Both the position numbers and the translations under genes were made by a program. Shown here one piece after another: positions 33,093 to 44,307 of a stretch of 64,000 nt of DNA. The notes under the pieces were generated by a model. That model had not been told where the DNA came from. It made no database searches and saw only the letters and a list, made by a program, of their open reading frames with translations. Origin of the DNA: Rhynchopus euleeides. Lineage: Eukaryota; Euglenozoa; Diplonemea; Diplonemida; Diplonemidae. The stretch lies in NCBI GenBank assembly GCA_963210315.1, contig OY723261.1:1240001-1304000 (forward strand), given 5' to 3'. Position 1 is the first letter of the stretch. Each line of letters starts with the position of its first letter.

Positions 33093-33845
33093 ATGTAGCG
33101 TGTGCCCGTCCATCTATCTCACTTCCCCGAGTACAGTGCAGCGTAGGAGGTCAGCGCCGCATCCATGAAGCGCTTCTTCGAAGCCTGACTGACATCGGAC
33201 AGGAGGTCGGGCTTCCCCACCTGGGAGGTACACTTGCCGCGTTCGCGACATGCGTGACACGCGACACGCTACCTGAAACGTGAGTGTGCCTTGCTAACAC
33301 GGGCATTTCAACGGTCTGCCGGCGGCCGTTCCCCAAACCAGTAAACCAGCAGTTTTGGAAAATCGGAGAGATCACCCTACTGCGCTGAATATGGTGCGCA
33401 CCACTGCAAAAATCCCCGGGAGCTTTTGGGCTTTCAGACCTGAAGGGGCCAGCAGGTGGGTGGCGTCGGGGAGTGGCAGCTTTGTAACTGTCCTCCAGCT
33501 GCTGGCATGTCCAGCCCTGCGAGAGTGCCAAGGTGTATTGAGTCCCTGCGGAGCGCAACCCCCGATGAGAACGAGTGCCAGATGATCCTTATTCATTTCT
33601 AGCTGTATCGCGCATGAGGGGCACTCTCTGCCGCAAGCATCTCTGGGCATCACTCTAGAGCTGTCACATGATGACGCGGAGAGAAATCAGAGAAAAAGTC
33701 CCGCCTGACGGGCACGCGCCTGGAAACTGTGGGGGGGCGAGCAAAAAATCCCTTGTAAAAATTCTTAGAAAAAACCTGGTTCCCCGACTCAAAAAACCTG
33801 GAAAAAGGGCTCGTTCCCCGCCCAGGCCTGGTGCTAAGCACCGCT

Positions 33846-34640
33846 CCCAAGGGCGGTGCTTTGCACATTCCGAAAAACCGAAAAAACCCCAGAAAAAAAA
33901 CAATTGGTGCAAAGCACCGGTTTTCGGTGCTAGCGAAACCCCTGCACACACACACACCCGTGGTGGGGGCCAATCTCAAAATGGTCAAAAAATGGCGTTC
34001 AAATTGTGACAAAATTGTTCAAACCATCACCTGCCCCCCCCCCCTCCGAGAAGCCTCGTTGGGTGACGTTCAAGGTCTTGTCTCCTTGCAGGTGCTGGTA
34101 TGCGATTTTTTTTGGTTGGCCAACCCACACGGCACACAGCCCGTTGAAACCGCATAGCTTTTGCGAAGTTTGTGTGGCAGTGTGTTGGCGTCACGTCTGC
34201 TGCTTCCGCCACCACCACTCGCTCCATGGGTTTTCTCGTGAGGTGAACTTGATATTCGCCCTTCGAGAACAAAAAAAACTATACTCTCGTGGCTTCGCAG
34301 TGGTGGTGTTGTGTGATACTCCCCATCCGCTGCTGGGATTGTTCTTTTCTTTCTTCCTTCTTCAGATCCTCCAGACTTCTTGTCCAAAAAAAACATAAGG
34401 CTCGCGGGAAAACAACACAACGAACTGCAGAACACGCTATCACCTCTCAACTTATACACATCCCCCCCCATCCCCCATCGCCTTCTTCGTTATCTCTTCT
34501 ATTTCTCTCAGCAGCACCCAACAACCTCTAATCCTCACATCCATACCCTGCGTTGCAGCTACAGACAGTGGCAGTGACTGGCGTGCAGTGCTGCCCTCAA
34601 TGACCCTGTGGGAGGCACGGCACTACCCCCCCCCCCCCTA
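33846..34640. other. No recognisable gene
   Basis: Mixed DNA with GGTGCTTTGCAC-type short palindromes near 33855–33935 and C runs at 34037 and 34466. No domain seen. Confidence 0.45.
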
Positions 34641-35787
34641 GGGGGGGTCAAATGGGGGTGACAAACACGATTTTTCAAAAAACCGGCGCAGAGGCCCCAA
34701 AGCCCCCGTAAACCCTCCAAACCCCCCCAGATCGGTCCGGAAACCCATCGAACCCCACTTTTCCACCATTCCGGGCACCTCAGGTGCCCGAATTGGGGTA
34801 CCTAAATTTTGTGCCACCGTTTGGTACCGTACAGTGCCACTGTGTGGGAGGTTGGAAAAGAAAATGCCCCAACACACCACATCTGAGGGTTGCAATGCAT
34901 GTTGCTTGCCAACCACGTCATCCGGTGGGTGTCAGGCGCTATGTAGGTGGCATTAGCCAGGTCTTCGATGTGTTCTGGCTTGTATATATACCTCCCTGCC
35001 TGCGGCACAGGCACTGCCTTTGTCCCCCACACCAGCCACAGAGAGCGTATTGTACTCGGTCCACGGTTGCTGATTCATTGTGATGCGTTGTATCCTCGAG
35101 TGAACGTCACACACTAGTGGCACCACCACCCGCCATCCGAGAGCTGTATTGACTTTGCGCGCTTCCGTTGTATTCACCTCGCCACGCATATTGCACCGTT
35201 CAGTACCAGTGCTCTTGGGCCAGGCAAAGTAGACCGCAGCAACTACCAATTCTGGCACAATGGGTACCACGACAGCGCACTTCATGTGTTCCCGGAATGT
35301 ACAGCTCGTGTTGCAACAGTCGTTGTCAACACATCCCGGTTGTGGAGCACTGCTGCACAGGAATCACACGACCATCTGGACTGTTCCGTACCTACAGGCA
35401 GCCTCCCGGTGCATGGTGGCAGGGAGGTATATATACAAGCCAGAACACATCGAAGACCTGGCTAATGCCACCTACATAGCGCCTGACACCCACCGGATGA
35501 CGTGGTTGGCAAGCAACATGCATTGCAACCCTCAGATGTGGTGTGTTGGGGCATTTTCTTTTCCAACCTCCCACACAGTGGCACTGTACGGTACCAAACG
35601 GTGGCACAAAATTTAGGTACCCCAATTCGGGCACCTGAGGTGCCCGGAATGGTGGAAAAGTGGGGTTCGATGGGTTTCCGGACCGATCTGGGGGGGTTTG
35701 GAGGGTTTACGGGGGCTTTGGGGCCTCTGCGCCGGTTTTTTGAAAAATCGTGTTTGTCCACGTAAAAGGGTGGCATTTGACCCCCCC
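34641..35787. mobile_element. TA-flanked foldback element, 1.15 kb
   Basis: Ends are GGGGGGGTCAAAT and its reverse complement, flanked by TA on both sides. Arms of about 360 bp (34641–35000 and 35430–35787) are almost perfect reverse complements, apart from a small insertion near the right end; the centre is about 430 bp of unique DNA. Each arm carries the same 60–70-codon frame (…YIYKPEHIEDLANATYIAPD…GTKRWHKI) reading inward-to-outward, minus strand on the left (34802–35032) and plus strand on the right. The end sequence resembles that of the element at 6763–8526, suggesting a related family. Confidence 0.8.
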
Positions 35788-36835
35788 TACCCCCCCCCTT
35801 TTTGTTTAACCGTTTAATTAAGCTTGCCTTTTGGCTTTTGACGTTGTTTTTCTTTCACCCCCCCCCCCATCGTTGCTTGTTGTTGTCGACCCCCACGATC
35901 CCCAAATCCCCCCCCCTGTCCCTGCTACACGAAATTATGCGCTTTTGCGCGGCTGTGTGTGGGCCTCCCCGACAAAATAAAACTTTTCTGGCCCTTTCGT
36001 TGTACTGCTTCGCTCGCTGGCTGCAACTACAAGTCGCATGCTTTGTGAGTGTCGGCGCCTGGTTCGGGTAGCTTCTGAAGAAACGGAATTATCAAAGCAA
36101 CACGTTTAGGGGGTTTGCAAAATCATTCGTCTGGACGCTGTCCAGACACCTGGTTGTGTGGTGAGGAAACTACGAACGTGTCTGCAGGTATTTCCAAGTT
36201 GCGCTAGCCCGTGCAAGGAAAGAGACTGGGGGCTCCAATGGACCTGCACCAAAATTGATGCAGTGTGCGGTGCTGCCGCCATGGTCTTCTGGTTTCGGAT
36301 GCACTTCTGCAGCCTGGACTGGGTGCGATGTGCCAGAGGATGGGGCAGTCTCTTTCTCAGAAGACTGGGGTTCCCAAACAATACTGACATGACGCCCGGA
36401 ATCGGCGTTGGCCATTTTTTTGATGTTGTTGCCATTTTCTTTGCTGTCTTCATATCCTTTGGTTTTCATGAAGCGCCATGCAAGAGCGCTAAATGCTCGT
36501 GATGGATGCCGAAAGCGCCCTCCCCCATCCACCCCAGTCCTCCCTTCTTGCTGTGATGCACACGGCAGAATTACCCACGATTCCCCTTGCCACGTCCGGC
36601 AATCAAACAACTTGCCGATGGTCTGCAGTGGTACGTCACTGATGCACTACCGCGACTGAAGGGCATTCCACTGCCACGTGACGCCGCAGCATCTCTCTAC
36701 AACTGTTTGCTGCGGGTGGACTATATTGCGGTCTGAATGGCGGGTGTTTATATTTCGCGCACTTCGGAGGATTCTTCATATTCCTGGATTTCCCGAATTT
36801 CCTGGATTTCCCCCGGCCCCTTAGGCGATTTCAGG
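35788..36835. other. No recognisable gene
   Basis: C runs near 35860 and 35911, then mixed DNA with overlapping frames on both strands (36106–36610) that show no known domain. GGATTTCCCGAATTTCC-type short repeats begin near 36785. Confidence 0.45.
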
Positions 36836-36837
36836 GC

Positions 36838-36930
36838 GGACAGGGCGGACATATCCGGACCGGAAATCCGGGTGTCCGGATATCCGGGTCCAATTTTGAC
36901 CCCCCCCCCCCCCCTAGGCCCCCAGATGTC
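36838..36930. repeat. GGACAT/ATCCGG cluster, left
   Basis: GCGGACAGGGCGGACATATC, CCGGATATCCGG and related words, then CCAATTTTGACC with a long C run and CTAG. The same CCAATTTTGACCCCC occurs at 38406. Confidence 0.7.
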
Positions 36931-37059
36931 CTTGAGAAAAACTGTAATTTTTTTGAAATATCCAGGTCTGGAGGTCAACAGTGCCAACCCACCCCCAAAC
37001 CCACTCCGGATATGAATTTCCGGAGGTTTTTACCCACTTTTGGGCCCACCAACCCTCAT

Positions 37060-38160
37060 TTTTGGCCATTTTTTTGGCATTTTTTTCGCTTTTCTGGGGT
37101 GAGTCCTGTGCAAGGTGGTTGCAGGGTCATTTTTGGGTAAAAATGTGCATTTTAACGCACTTCTACTGGTCCTAGAGGCCCTGGATGGTATACAATGTGC
37201 CCCAGGGATGCCTAGGGTACATTTTTCACCCGAAAACCACCCAACATGGGGTCTAGTCGCCCTAATTTTATCATTTTTTCGTAAAATTGGGACATTTACC
37301 CCACATGGGCGAAACCCCCATTTTTCACAGTTTTTTCAAAATATCGGACCGAATTTGGGCAATTCGGTGGAGAAAACCTGTTCCGACAGGCCCATACACC
37401 CCTTTTAGGGCATTCCCAGTGGTTTCTGGGTGGTTATAGGGTTATAGGGTGCCTACAACATGGCTGCAGGATGTGTGCAGGATGTGTGCAGGGTGTGTGC
37501 AGGGTGGTTGCAGGGTCCTTTTTTTTGGGTAAAAAAAAGGCATTTTCACACACTTCTACTGGTCCTAGAGGCCCTGGATGGTATACAATGTACCCCAGGG
37601 ATGCCTAGGGTACGTTTTTCACCCGAAAACCACCCAAAATGGGGTCTAGTCGCCCCGATTTTGTCATTTTTTCATAAAAATTAGGACTTTTACCACACAC
37701 GGGCAAATTCCCCGTTCTTCACAGTTTTTTCAAATTCTCGGACCGAATTTGGGCAACTCGGTGTAGAAAACCTGTTCCGACAGGCCCATACACCCCTTAT
37801 AGGGCAGGCTCAGTGGTTTCTGGGTGGTTATTGGGTTATTGTGTGCCTGCAACATGGTTGCAGGATGTGTGCAGGGTGGTTGCAGGGTCCTTTTTTTGGG
37901 TAAAAAAACACATTTTCACGTGATTCTACTGGTCCTAGAGGCCCTGGAGGGTATACAATGTACCCCAGGGATGTCTAGGGTACGTTTTTCACCCGAAAAC
38001 CACCCAAAATGGGGTCTAGTTGCCCCGATTTTGTCATTTTTTCATGGAAATTGGGATTTTGCCCATAATGGGCGAAACCCCCTTTTTTCACCGATTTTTC
38101 AAAAATTCGGGCCGAAAATGGGCGACTAAGTGTGAAAAACCGGTTTCATTGGGTCCCCAG
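37060..38160. repeat. Tandem repeat, three ~370–393-bp units
   Basis: Unit marker CTGGTCCTAGAGGCCCTGGA at 37166, 37559 and 37929; shared blocks include CCCAGGGATG(C/T)CTAGGGTAC and CCTGTTCCGACAGGCCCATA. Short GTGTGCAGG repeats lie between units. Frames of 74–101 codons in each unit are repeat by-products. Confidence 0.8.
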
Positions 38161-38256
38161 ACATATTTTTGAGGCGGGTACACCCATTTTAGGTGCCAAT
38201 AACCCTTGTTTGGGGTCGGAAAAATTTTTATTACAAATTTTTCAAGTACATCTGGT

Positions 38257-38440
38257 CCCCCCCCCCCCCCCCCCCCGGACATTTCCCGAATTTCCCGCCC
38301 GGACATGTCCGGGCGGACATCCGGACATCCAGAAATGTCCGGGCGGACATTTTCTGGTGTCCGGATGTCCGGGCGGACATGTCCGGACCCGGAAATTCGG
38401 GAAATCCAATTTTGACCCCCCCCCCGGACATGTCCGGCCA
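38257..38440. repeat. GGACATGTCCGG cluster, right
   Basis: A C run, then at least six GCGGACAT/GGACATCC words and self-complementary GGACATGTCCGG sites, ending with CCAATTTTGACC plus C run and another GGACATGTCCGG. It mirrors the left cluster. Confidence 0.75.
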
Positions 38441-38473
38441 GGACCTCAATAGTTTGATTTTTGGTCCAGAAAA

Positions 38474-40837
38474 TGGTCTGGCTAAAACCCACTTTTTCGG
38501 TGACCCAAAAAGTACCTAAGAAGTACCCAAATTTGACTTTTTTTAAGGGGGGGTGTCAAAACTTATTTTCTGCCGGTTTCAGTCTGGATTTGTGGTCAGA
38601 GGCACCCCATGGCCAAAATGACCCCACCACGATCCGCACAGATCCCAAACGTTCAAAAGAACGGGGTTATGGAAAATTCGTGAGGGGGGTCCCGCTGGGT
38701 GGCTGGGGTGGCTGGGGTGGGGCGGCGAGCTGCCTGCCGGGTGGCGACCTCACACACCCTGCACCTGCACCGCCATCCTATACTGTCCTGCCATCCCTGC
38801 ACTGTCCCGCCAGCCTATCCTGTACCGCCAATCCTGTTGTTCGAGCATGCCGTAGTACACGGCTCTCTCGCCTCTGCCACATGTGGCCAACAGCACAGTG
38901 TCGGATTGCGACCTGCACTGCCACCTGCACCTGCGACCTGATGGATTCCACTGCAGTGAAGACGAAGTACGTGTGTGCAGCCGCCAACTATGCGGCACAT
39001 GACCCTGCCTTCGCCGCATTCATCGCGAGAGAATGTCCGCATGTAATCAAGGTGTCTGGGCTACTGTGGCAAAAAGCTTCGAACGGCCGCTTCTGCACCA
39101 CTGCGGCCGCCTGTTGGTCCCTCTCGCAGCTCGTTGACGGCGACGATAACGTCCTCGATTTCCTCCTGCGCATCCTTCTTTCGTGAAGTTGCAAATAGGG
39201 ATACGAAGACGTACGAGGCTGTGATGGAGTTGGAGGGGGACCGCGAGACTGTGCGGAGGATGGGAATCTGCTTCGCGCACCTCGTGTACCCCTGCATTCT
39301 GTTTGTGTCACGGTTCTCGAAGAGCGAGGCCCAGGCAAGTGACACTTGCCAGCTCGGGTTCTCCTCGGAGTTGTTCCGCTTCCTCGCCTGGCGCTTGTGG
39401 CAAGCGGAGGCGAATGCAGAGGACGGGTATCTCCAGAGCTGGAGAGATCACCAGGAAGACTGCTTCGGCTAGTCCCTGTGCCTCTCGTTCGTGTCTGCAA
39501 CATGCACACTGAAGGGCAGTGTTCCCGAGGAACTGGCGATGACTATGGAAAATGCATGTACAATTGCTTGCACTGTAAATTTTGACTCCTCGCCGCACAG
39601 GTGTCAGAGGAACAGTTGAACGAGGTTGTCCCCACTCTTCTCGCTGAATCTGGTGTCGCCAAATACTATGGTGCCCAGGGCATCTCGAAGGGTTCGACCC
39701 TCTGCCCCAAGGTGGACAAGGCCGACGCTGAGAAGTTTCTCCGCACATCCATCCACCGTTTTGCTTCCGGTTGCTACTCCGAGTACAAGAGATACTCCCA
39801 GTCCACGGAAGGGATGGCTGCAGAGAGAACAGGCGCACTGGGACCTGCGGTCCTGGAAGGGGTCTGCGGCAGGATGCGGAGGGTGTTGATGATGAATGGG
39901 AGGGGTCGCTATCCGGGATGGTGTGCTCCGCGCCAAGCTCTGTTGCATGCAGCATTGGGTTGATGGCACCTCACCGTCACAGAGGCCCAGATCTCTTCTC
40001 TGGGGGGAAAGCTGGAGGCGGTGCAGGAGAGGAAGCTCTGTATTGGCAAGCTGCGACTTGCGGAACTCGAAGTCGCGAGGATCGCAGACAGTAACGCATC
40101 TGAACGCAAGCGCAAGCGGACTGCCTTGATTGACAGTTTTTGCATTGTATTCCACTGTGATGTGTCGTGGTTAAAGGGGGTGCAAGCCCTGGCACGCGGG
40201 ATCCTCAACTGCCAGAGTAAAAACAAACCCGCTATTCTTGAACTCATTGAGAGTATGGACCGGTGTTTTACTCTGTCGGAACTGAGGGAATGCGGAGGCG
40301 AGGGAACTCGTAGTCCGCCCAGAGTGGAGTCAGGAAGGGTTACTCGCGAAGCTTCAGGACCACGACACGGAACATATCGAGATTCCAGCGGTTGAAGAAG
40401 GAGAGTAGAGCGTAGACGGTCCAGAGGCTGGAGTAAGTCAGTAGAGCCGTAGAGAGTGCGGGTGCCACAGCCCCAAAAACCCCCACCCCCTCCCCTCACT
40501 TCCTGCCTGCAGGTCCCTTTTTGTTGTAACCCTCAACCAGCAAAGTGCCCCTGAACTGATCTCCCACTCCTCTCCTCCCAGCATTCACAGGCACAACTGC
40601 CTGAACCAGACCCGCATTTCACGGGTGAAGTTTGTCACCTAGACCACAAAAATGACCCCACTACGATCCGCGCGGAGTCCAAAAAGTGCAATGGGGGAAG
40701 AAAATCACGATTCTGGGAGGTCGAATTTTTCCACCCAAGAAAATAAGTTTTGACACCCCCCCCCCCCTTTTTCGGTGACCCAAAAAGTACCCAAGAAGTA
40801 CCCAAATTTGACTTTTTTTTGGGCGTCAGCCAGACCA
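38474..40837. mobile_element. Inverted-repeat element carrying an interrupted gene
   Basis: Outer inverted ends TGGTCTGGCT (38474) and its complement (40828). Inner inverted repeat of 24 bp: G run, TGTCAAAACTTATTTTC (38547–38570 and 40739–40763). Between them a ~52-bp block (contains CGGTGACCCAAAAAGTACC) lies in direct orientation at both ends (38493–38544 and 40768–40820). This is the same order as in the 990-bp element. Matching short stretches follow inside (GACCCCAC(C/T)ACGATCCGC at 38620 and 40652, same orientation). Confidence 0.6.
38941..40406 (+). CDS. Interrupted or spliced gene inside the element
   Basis: A good start (ATGGATTCCACTGCAGTG) opens a frame to 39186 (FIARECPHVIKVSGLLWQKA…VLDFLLRIL). 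A second frame from about 39187 to 39472 continues with REVANRDTKTYEAVMELEGD and FAHLVYPCILFVSRFSKSEA. A third begins at 39601 after CCGCACAG (VSEEQLNEVVPTLLAESGVA…). A fourth stretch (39964–40300) is helical and Lys/Glu-rich (ERKRKRTALIDSF, ILNCQSKNKPAILELIESMD). The last part, ending at 40406, reads LLAKLQDHDTEHIEIPAVEE. Either short introns (one candidate is 39575–39600) or decay explain the frame changes. I recognise no transposase motif; it may be the element's own gene or captured cargo. Confidence 0.4.
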
Positions 40838-41198
40838 GAAAATAGTTTGAAAATTTTTGAAATCTGGGTGCCCAAAAAAAATTCCTAAGACCGTGGTGCC
40901 CCTGATTTACCCCTTTTTCACTACGCACAAACTACGCAATCTGGGGGGGGGGGGGTCTCGCTTTTTGGTCCCCCCCCAGTTTTTTTTGGTCCCCCTTTCT
41001 GTGTGGCTACTGAGACAGGACTGGAGGCACTGCGCTGACCGAGCAAAAAATTATTGCCAGAACTCACTATACACCGTACGAAAGAACGCACGACATGTGG
41101 GGCGGGACTCCAGAAACACCTGGGCAAGGTTGCCCCATGCCCAGAAACACCTGAGAAGGAAGTGAGTTCCAGGAGCCGCGTAGAACACCCTCGAGATT

Positions 41199-41516
41199 GT
41201 GAATGATGATACGATCACAGCCTTCAGGGCGATGCGAGGTGCCACCCTGAAGGTGGCCCTTGACATCAAGGAGAGCGTCGGCCGAGGGGTCGACGAAAAG
41301 CTGAAGAAGGTGCTACTGGCACTGGATCCCGCGGGGTATACGGAGGTCACCGCCACACAGGCAACCTCCGCTGACAACGTCCAGGAGACGTTATCCGAGG
41401 GGATCACAACGGCACTAGAGATCTGTGTCACGGGATCCAGGCGCCCACTCTCCCTCGACGGTCTGGGGATTGTTGTTGGGTATGGTGTCGTTTCCTGCAG
41501 CTGCAAAAAAGCGTAG
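41199..41516 (+). CDS. Small conserved element protein, 105 aa (copy 2)
   Basis: Identical to the frame at 7783–8100 in copy 1. Same uncertainties: unknown family, no membrane or signal segment, charged middle region, possibly one exon of a longer gene with the Lys/Pro-rich frame downstream. Confidence 0.4.
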   Translation: MNDDTITAFRAMRGATLKVALDIKESVGRGVDEKLKKVLLALDPAGYTEVTATQATSADNVQETLSEGITTALEICVTGSRRPLSLDGLGIVVGYGVVSCSCKKA

Positions 41517-41596
41517 CAACTGTGCTTCCTTCTTCCTTAATGATGCGTTGACGCTTCCACCCGGAGGAGCTGAAGCAGGCACCGCTTAATGATGCG

Positions 41597-41803
41597 TTGA
41601 TGCTTCCACCCGACGAGCTGAAGCAGGCACCGCGCCAAAGGGCACCCCCAAAGAGACCTGCAAAGACTGCGTCGAAACCCGCACCGAAGGCTGCCAGCGC
41701 TGCAGCACCTGAAGAACCTGCAGCACCTGCAGCACCTGAAGCGCCTGCACCCTCACTGACCCCGGAACAGCAAGAACTCCTTGAGTTTGGGGTCCCGGCA
41801 TAG
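41597..41803 (+). CDS. Small Lys/Pro/Ala-rich protein, 68 aa (copy 2)
   Basis: Same as 8181–8378 with one additional Ala-Ala-Pro triplet from a 9-bp GCAGCACCT unit gain. Slippage in this repeat is the main difference between the two element copies. Confidence 0.35.
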   Translation: MMLPPDELKQAPRQRAPPKRPAKTASKPAPKAASAAAPEEPAAPAAPEAPAPSLTPEQQELLEFGVPA

Positions 41804-41902
41804 AGACAGAGAATGGCTGAGTAAATCAAAAAATGAGACCCCCCCCCCCTTTTCACTACGCACAAACTACGCAATATGGGGTCGTCAGGGGCACCAAGAC
41901 CG

Positions 41903-42420
41903 GCGATTTGTAGGGGGACCCTTTCGAATTTTTTTTGGGGAAGGGTAAATTGAACGTTTTTGGCCAAATGAAGCCACCGCGACCATTCCCGGGCCTCGGA
42001 AATCAGATTTTGGCCCCTCAAATGCGGTGCCGGTCCGGACAAAAAACCGAAAAAATCGTGAAAAATGGCCCATTTTCCCCAGCCAAAAATGGGCCAAAAA
42101 TGCCCCCCGGGCACCCCCAGAGACATGTCCTAATCCGGGGTGCCAGTAGGGGGGACCTTTCGATTTTTTTTTCGAGGAGAGGTCAATTGAACGTTTTTGG
42201 ACATCTGAGGCCACTGCGACCATTCCCAGGCCTCGGAAATGAGATTTTTGGCCCTCAAATGGGGTACCGGTCCCCACGAAATTCCGAAAAAAATCATGAA
42301 AATCGAAAGGTCCCACGCACCAAATTCTGCCCAAAAATCGTCAAAAATGGACATGTCATACGCAGCAAGGGGGCAAACCACTCCCCAATGCTCAATGATT
42401 CCACGGCAAGCCAGATTTTC
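41903..42420. repeat. Two tandem ~240-bp units
   Basis: Unit 1 begins GTAGGGGGACCCTTTCGA (41910), unit 2 GTAGGGGGGACCTTTCGA (42147). Both continue TTGAACGTTTTTGG, then CC(A/G)GGCCTCGGAAAT and GGTCC. About 80% identical by eye. The leading motif also occurs at 8956 and 42838. Confidence 0.7.
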
Positions 42421-43277
42421 TGATCAATTGGTTTGTTTGAGCATGTTCCTGGCCCTTGTTTGGAAAGTAGATGACCCCTGGCTGGAGAGGACGGTTGTGC
42501 TCGACCGGACGGAGAGAGAACCTTCTCCATAACCACCTCCGCTCCACAATGCCACAAGTGGCAGGAAGGCCGGGTGTTACAGGCCTCAACCAGGGTTCCA
42601 AGGCTCTCCACTTCCTGGCTGCGTCAGGGATCACCGGGTACAGCGAGCAGGATTCCCTGTCCTGACACCCCAGCATGTACCACCGGAAGAACCCGAAACA
42701 GCAGCCGCCCCTCATGGGGGTTGCAAGAGGCACGGAAATCGTTCAAATCGGACCAAGTCCGAAAATTCGGCACTTTCTTGGGTACAAATTGCGGTCCGAA
42801 ATTTTCCGATTTTTTGAAAAAAGGCTAATTCTGTAAGGGGGACCTTTTCGAATTTTTTTTTCGGGCACTTTTTCCACAAGGAAATGTCCGCCCTGTCCGC
42901 TACTGTCCACTACCGATTTCAAGGATCCTCCTTCATGCCTGCTTCGTGGGGACAGTTTGTTGACCTTTTTTGTTCATCTAGAACGTTGGTCCTCTTGTGG
43001 GAGAAGGGGAAAAATAGAAGGAAATGACGACGCGACGCAGCCAAGGTCGGTGCGTCGAGCCTGCTGAGAGACTGTGTGTGTGGGAGGGTGAATCAGCACC
43101 TGCTGGCTGTGCCGAGCTGTTGCAGCCGTGCAGCACAACCGGTGGCTGCTGTGAGAATTTGACCCTTCTGCAGACAACACGGTGTTCTTTGCTCTCACGA
43201 TTTTCCAACTACCGACATCCTCTCCTTCTTACCTTTGTTTTTGGCGGGCTTTCGCTTTTTGTGGTGCCCTTCTCGAG
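42421..43277. other. No recognisable gene
   Basis: Mixed DNA; another GGGGGACCTTTTCGA motif at 42838. No domain or splice pattern that I can support. Confidence 0.4.
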
Positions 43278-44052
43278 GCAATGCCGCATGGTGCGGAAGG
43301 CTTGTTTCCGCATCTCGCGGAAAAGGGTCACGTCGCCGAATGTACCTTTTGCCAGGGTAAGGGGTTTGCGGGAAACCCTTCATGGTGTGAGGTCCAGAGA
43401 AGGTTGGGCCCAAAAGCAAAGTGAACCTGCTAATTGATTGAAATGGCAGGTACTGCAAGCAATCCGCGCGTCTGGTTGCCAGCAACGAGATGAAGATGGT
43501 TGCAAGAAACACTATCAGACAGATGGACACGGAGAGTGACTGCGCCGACGAGGTGAGTGTTCAAGCCTGAATATTGTTGATGATTTGTTCAAAACCATTG
43601 GGGCAATACAACCGTGATCGGTGCTGCGTGCCAATGCCGTTCTGGGCGTTGTGCAAGCAGCTTGCGGCGCGGTGAACCTTCTCCACCACACAGCCCGTTG
43701 CCTGCTGCTCCGGGCGTGGTTCCTTGTTGTTTTGCTCTTTCTTTCACCTTGGCTTTTTGGTGTATTTTCCCCCATTGCTGTTTTTCGTTTCATTTTCCCC
43801 CAGTTGTTCTCTTGCTATACAATCTTTTTTTCTTCTTGGGGTATGCGTGTGTTGCGTGTGGCAAGACATCAGCAGCAACAACAAGCGAATCATACGAAGC
43901 GCAAAAAGTGGCACACAAATGAAGACGTACACATCAGAGCAAGTCTAAACGGGAAATTACGGCGAATAGCGGGTTATATGGCACCACGCCGTCACCGTTG
44001 CTCTCCAGGTATTCCGAGAATTCCTGAAATACCGACCTTTCGACTCTCCCAG
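43278..44052 (+). CDS. Exon-like pieces of an unknown spliced gene
   Basis: Three stretches have fair splice contexts. 43278–43356 reads PHLAEKGHVAECTFCQ and ends before GTAAGG. 43450–43552 reads YCKQSARLVASNEMKMVARN…CADE and ends before GTGAGT. 44010–44052 (VFREFLKYRPFDSP) lies between CTCCAG and GTATGT. The phases of the first two do not match, so at least one exon boundary is wrong or the gene is decayed. The C-x2-C…C pattern could be a zinc site. No family recognised. Confidence 0.3.
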
Positions 44053-44307
44053 GTATGTCTTCACGTCTTCTGTGCAATCAGCCTGATCTCAAGGACCACG
44101 CATTCAGGTCCCACTTTTTGTCCAAGCCGGTGCTGATTGCCTTGCGCACGCCATCCCTTGGCCGTCGAGACAACAGAGCACCCCCCTCCCCTTTAACATG
44201 GTGAATGAAACAAAAGCCAGGTGCCGCAGTCTACCCCCCCCCCCCCCACCCCGCCTCCCACACCCTCGCCATTCTCTTGTTGCATCTCTTTGAACATACG
44301 AGCCAGC

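Larger units (their letters stand above)
32612..33845. mobile_element. Possible element with imperfect inverted ends
   Basis: Left (32612–32700): GGTGCTAAGCA, later TTCTAAGAATTTTTGTAAGG. Right (33745–33845): the complement of these in order, with mismatches. TTTTTTCTAAG recurs several times in 32670–32785. The interior holds two hairpin repeats (32870, 33041) and no recognisable gene. Similarity of the ends is imperfect, so the limits are approximate. Confidence 0.4.
40894..41896 (+). mobile_element. 990-bp element, copy 2 (1003 bp)
   Basis: Same 12-bp inverted ends as copy 1, flanked by a perfect 6-bp target duplication AGACCG (40888–40893 and 41897–41902). It differs from copy 1 only by 4 extra G in the left G run and 9 bp in the Ala/Pro-rich frame, so at least one transposition was recent. 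Confidence 0.9.

Noticed and set aside
36838-38440. CRISPR-like array
   Set aside because: The GGACAT words are self-complementary and irregularly spaced, without constant repeats and unique spacers; composition is eukaryotic.
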